Notes under the pieces: model-generated
Told to the model about the DNA's origin: nothing
Seen by the model: only the letters and a program-made list of their open reading frames with translations
The model's database searches: none
Made by a program: the position numbers and the translations under genes
Shown: piece after piece, positions 61,563 through 64,000 of the stretch
How positions within the stretch are numbered: position 1 is the stretch's first letter
How the letters are laid out: every line of letters starts with the position of its first letter
Assembly: GCA_963789885.1 (NCBI GenBank)
Contig: CAWBNB010000013.1
Location: 62,001-126,000, forward strand
Length of the DNA stretch: 64,000 nucleotides
Source of the DNA: DATEDA01 sp963789885
GTDB taxonomy: Bacteria; Pseudomonadota; Gammaproteobacteria; Burkholderiales; SG8-39
Direction of reading: 5' to 3'

Positions 61563-64000
61563 CTAGCCGAGCGCGTCCGAAGCGAGGTCCGGCTCGCCGC
61601 AGTGCCGGAGGATGTGGGCGCGCGACTCGTCGCGCAGCCTGACCGCCGCCCCCCAGTCGGTACCTGACGGCGAGATCGGCGCACCGAGCACGACCCGCAC
61701 CTCTCTCCGCCGGAAGATCCACTCCCCGTCGCGCAGCACCGAGCGCGTGCCGCGGAACGCCACCGGCACGATCGGGACGCCGGCCTCGGCGGCGACGACG
61801 AACGCGCCCATCCGGAACGGGCGCAGGCCCGGCGTGCGCGAGAAGGTCCCCTCGGGAAAGATCGCGAGCGCCGCACCCGCCTTCGCGATCCCCGCGAGCA
61901 TCCGCGTGTCCTCCACGCTGCGGCCGGCGTCGAAGCGCTCGACGAAGACCGCGCCCGCCTTCCGGAACGCGATGCGGGTGAACGGATTGCGGCCGAACCC
62001 CTCCTTCGCCGCGAACACGAACCGCGACGGCAGCAGCGCGAAGAGCAGCAGCCCGTCGACGTAGCTCGCGTGGTTGGCGACGACCACCACCGGTCCAGCG
62101 TGCGGCAAATGTCCCGCCCCATCGATCGCGACCGGTAGCCCGGCGGCCCGCACCGCGGTACGCGCCGCGCCGCGCCATACGCGGCGTGCTGCCGCGCGCG
62201 GCAGCACGAAGCTCGCGACGTAAGCGAGCGCCCCCAGCACCGCGGTCGCCGTCCACACCCAGCACGAGTAGACGACGGCGACCGCGTCGCGCCACCACTG
62301 GGCGACCCGTCCCTGCGCGGAGCGCAGCGCGAGCGCCGAGAGCTCGCGCCACACCGCCGGCCGACGCGCGCCGATCAGCCCCCGCTCGTACACCTCGCGG
62401 CTCGCCGCACGGCGGATCTTGCCGCTCGAGGTCTTCAGCACCGAGTGCGGCGGCGCGAGCACCACGTCGTCCGCCGGCCCGCCGATCAGGTCGGCCGCGA
62501 GCGCGTTGATCCTGGCGGTGAGCTCGGCGCGCTTCGCAGTGTCCGTCTCGCGCGTCTCGGCGAGCACGACGATGCGCTCGGTGCCGGTCGCCGGGTCGCC
62601 GACGCCGAACACCGCGACGCAGCCCTTGCGGATGCCGGGCACCGCGCCGGCGGCATCCTCGAGCTCGTAGGGATACACGTTCTGGCCGCCCCGGATCATC
62701 ATGTCCTTGGAGCGGCCGGTCAGATAGAGCTCGCCTGCGGCGATATAGCCGAGGTCGCCCGTGTCGACCCACCCGTTGTCGAAGAGCTTCGCCGTGGCCT
62801 CGGGGTTGTTGTAATAGCCGCTCGTCGCCGACGGCCCCTTGAACTCGACCCGCCCGACATGCCGCTCGGGCAGCTCGCGCCCGGCCTCGTCGGCGATGCG
62901 CATCTCGTAGCCGGCGAGCGGGCGGCCGCACGCCACGATCCCTACCGCGTGCGCCGCGCCCACGGCCGCCGGCACCGCGACACCCCGGGCGAGCCGCTCG
63001 CGGTCGATGCGGTCGACGAGCACGCCGCGCCGCCCGGGCGGGAACGCGAGGTCGAGGGCGCATTCGGCGAGGCCGTACACCGGCGCGAGCGTGTTCGGGT
63101 CGAACCCGTAGCGCGCGAACCGCGCCGCGAAGCGCGCCATCGTCTCGGCGCTCACCGGCTCCGCGCCGTTGAACGCCCACTTCCACGACGCGAGATCGAG
63201 GCCCTCCAGCTCGCGCTCGTCGATCCGCGACGCGGCGAGCTCGTAGGCGAAGTTCGGGCCGGCCGAGATCGTGCCGCGGTAGCGATGGATCGCCCATAGC
63301 CAGCGCGCCGGCCGCGAGAGGAAGTGGAGCGGCGACATGACGACGAGCGGGAGCCCGCCGTAGAGCGGGCACAGCCACGCGCCGATGAGGCCCATGTCGT
63401 GATAGAGCGGCAGCCAGGAGACGAAGACGTCCTCGGACGTGGCGCCGGTGGCGCGCACCATTGCGCGGACGTTCGCGAGCAGGTTCGCGTGCGTGAGCAC
63501 GACGCCCTTCGGGTTGCCGGTCGAGCCCGACGTGTACTGGATGAACGCGATGTCGTCGGCCTTCACCGGCACCGGCGTCGGCTGCGCGGCGTGGCTGCGC
63601 AGATCGTCGACCGTGAGGATGCGCACGAGGCTCGGCACCTGGCCGCGGAGCAGGCTCCCCACCGGCTTCGCCTCGCGCACCGTGACGAGAAAGCGTGCGA
63701 CCGAGCTCTGGAGGATGCCCGCCTGGCGGCGTACGTGATCGGCGAGCTGCGCGAGCCGGATCGGCGGGTAGATCGGCACCGGGACGCCGCCGGCAGCGAG
63801 CACGCCGTAGTACGCCGCGAAGAAATCGCGGCCGGTCGGCAGCATGATCGCCACTGCCTGGCCGGGCTCGAGGCCTTCGCGCTGGAGGCCGGCGGCGACC
63901 GCCGTCATGTCGCGCGCGAGATCGGCGTAGGTAAGGCGCGCCTCCTCCGCTTCGCCGTCGAGAATCGTGATGTGCAGGCGATCGGGCTGGGCGCGCACGT
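61563..64000 (-). CDS. Acyl-CoA/AMP ligase fused to a PlsC-type acyltransferase (partial at window edge)
   Basis: More than 811 residues; the frame is open at the right edge, so the true start lies outside. The N-terminal ligase has the AMP loop YTSGSTGNPKG, the SWLPLYHDMGLIGAWLCPLY region of fatty-acyl-AMP ligases, WVDTGDLGYI and the late lysine-containing KTSSGKIRR. Two helices follow, then a 1-acylglycerol-3-phosphate acyltransferase domain with NHASYVD (HX4D, near residue 643) and FPEGTFSR. It may activate and transfer fatty acids without a free acyl-CoA, similar in architecture to Aas-like proteins, but with a FAAL-like ligase. Confidence 0.9.
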   Translation of the reverse strand, partial: VRAQPDRLHITILDGEAEEARLTYADLARDMTAVAAGLQREGLEPGQAVAIMLPTGRDFFAAYYGVLAAGGVPVPIYPPIRLAQLADHVRRQAGILQSSVARFLVTVREAKPVGSLLRGQVPSLVRILTVDDLRSHAAQPTPVPVKADDIAFIQYTSGSTGNPKGVVLTHANLLANVRAMVRATGATSEDVFVSWLPLYHDMGLIGAWLCPLYGGLPLVVMSPLHFLSRPARWLWAIHRYRGTISAGPNFAYELAASRIDERELEGLDLASWKWAFNGAEPVSAETMARFAARFARYGFDPNTLAPVYGLAECALDLAFPPGRRGVLVDRIDRERLARGVAVPAAVGAAHAVGIVACGRPLAGYEMRIADEAGRELPERHVGRVEFKGPSATSGYYNNPEATAKLFDNGWVDTGDLGYIAAGELYLTGRSKDMMIRGGQNVYPYELEDAAGAVPGIRKGCVAVFGVGDPATGTERIVVLAETRETDTAKRAELTARINALAADLIGGPADDVVLAPPHSVLKTSSGKIRRAASREVYERGLIGARRPAVWRELSALALRSAQGRVAQWWRDAVAVVYSCWVWTATAVLGALAYVASFVLPRAAARRVWRGAARTAVRAAGLPVAIDGAGHLPHAGPVVVVANHASYVDGLLLFALLPSRFVFAAKEGFGRNPFTRIAFRKAGAVFVERFDAGRSVEDTRMLAGIAKAGAALAIFPEGTFSRTPGLRPFRMGAFVVAAEAGVPIVPVAFRGTRSVLRDGEWIFRRREVRVVLGAPISPSGTDWGAAVRLRDESRAHILRHCGEPDLASDALG

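Overview
The window is GC-rich (roughly 70 percent by eye), densely coded DNA that looks like a betaproteobacterial chromosome, most likely near Burkholderiales. The pointers are two orphan TctC/Bug-type solute receptors, a B12-dependent ribonucleotide reductase, a gcvT-gcvH-gcvP operon behind a tandem glycine riboswitch, a PEP-CTERM sorting tail, and 1-4 base stop/start overlaps throughout. I see no tRNA, rRNA, CRISPR array, insertion sequence or prophage. Taxonomy is an inference, since no marker gene was searched.

Layout. 1-3626: glucan synthesis (end of a beta-glucan synthase-like membrane protein, a small membrane protein, and a GH17-GT2 fusion). 3858-11273: a seven-gene minus-strand operon with an SPFH protein, a DUF4178 protein, a 49-residue peptide, a DUF350 protein, a membrane aminopropyltransferase, a Tat-exported flavoprotein lipoprotein and a zinc-ribbon protein; it looks like an envelope or polyamine stress module. 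11429-14719: endonuclease V, Pit phosphate transporter with its DUF47 partner, and MsrA. 14844-18204: nrdJ behind a pair of NrdR boxes, then an orphan PEP-CTERM tail. 18395-23412: a two-component system with a six-PAS hybrid kinase. 23569-28092: a divergent nine-gene set encoding a secreted 60-residue peptide, an acidic microprotein, a cysteine-less OsmC-fold protein, an HMA-like protein without CxxC, a ferritin-like diiron protein, a membrane protein, a GNAT acetyltransferase, an MFS transporter and a 43-residue membrane peptide.

28089-34216: DMT transporter, TctC receptor, a PNPOx/VOC/cupin operon with a TetR repressor, and a LuxR regulator facing a double palindrome. 34440-38619: a 731-residue Ala/Glu/Arg coiled-coil protein, a decapitated MFS gene and a D-aminoacylase. 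38701-44680: ABC1 kinase, glycine cleavage and its riboswitch. 44825-50574: SDR, beta-propeller lactonase-like protein, second amidohydrolase, alcohol dehydrogenase, and a small membrane protein with a clear terminator. 50622-56285: glutathionyl-hydroquinone reductase, pyrophosphatase-like protein, second TctC receptor, hydratase, exported repeat protein, fructose-1,6-bisphosphatase and phosphoribosyltransferase. 56275-64000: hydroxyacid dehydrogenase, antiporter, a FixL/FixJ-like pair with a MASE1 sensor, and an acyl-CoA ligase fused to an acyltransferase, cut by the window edge.

Several otherwise well-conserved genes (the DUF4178 gene, pit, msrA, probably the hydratase, and the MFS remnant) carry single frameshifts. 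That many in 64 kb suggests assembly indels as much as biology, and it should be settled before any of them is called a pseudogene.

The two loci I consider most likely to be under-described systems are the SPFH/DUF4178/DUF350/aminopropyltransferase/flavoprotein operon and the peptide/OsmC/diiron cluster facing the multi-PAS two-component system.
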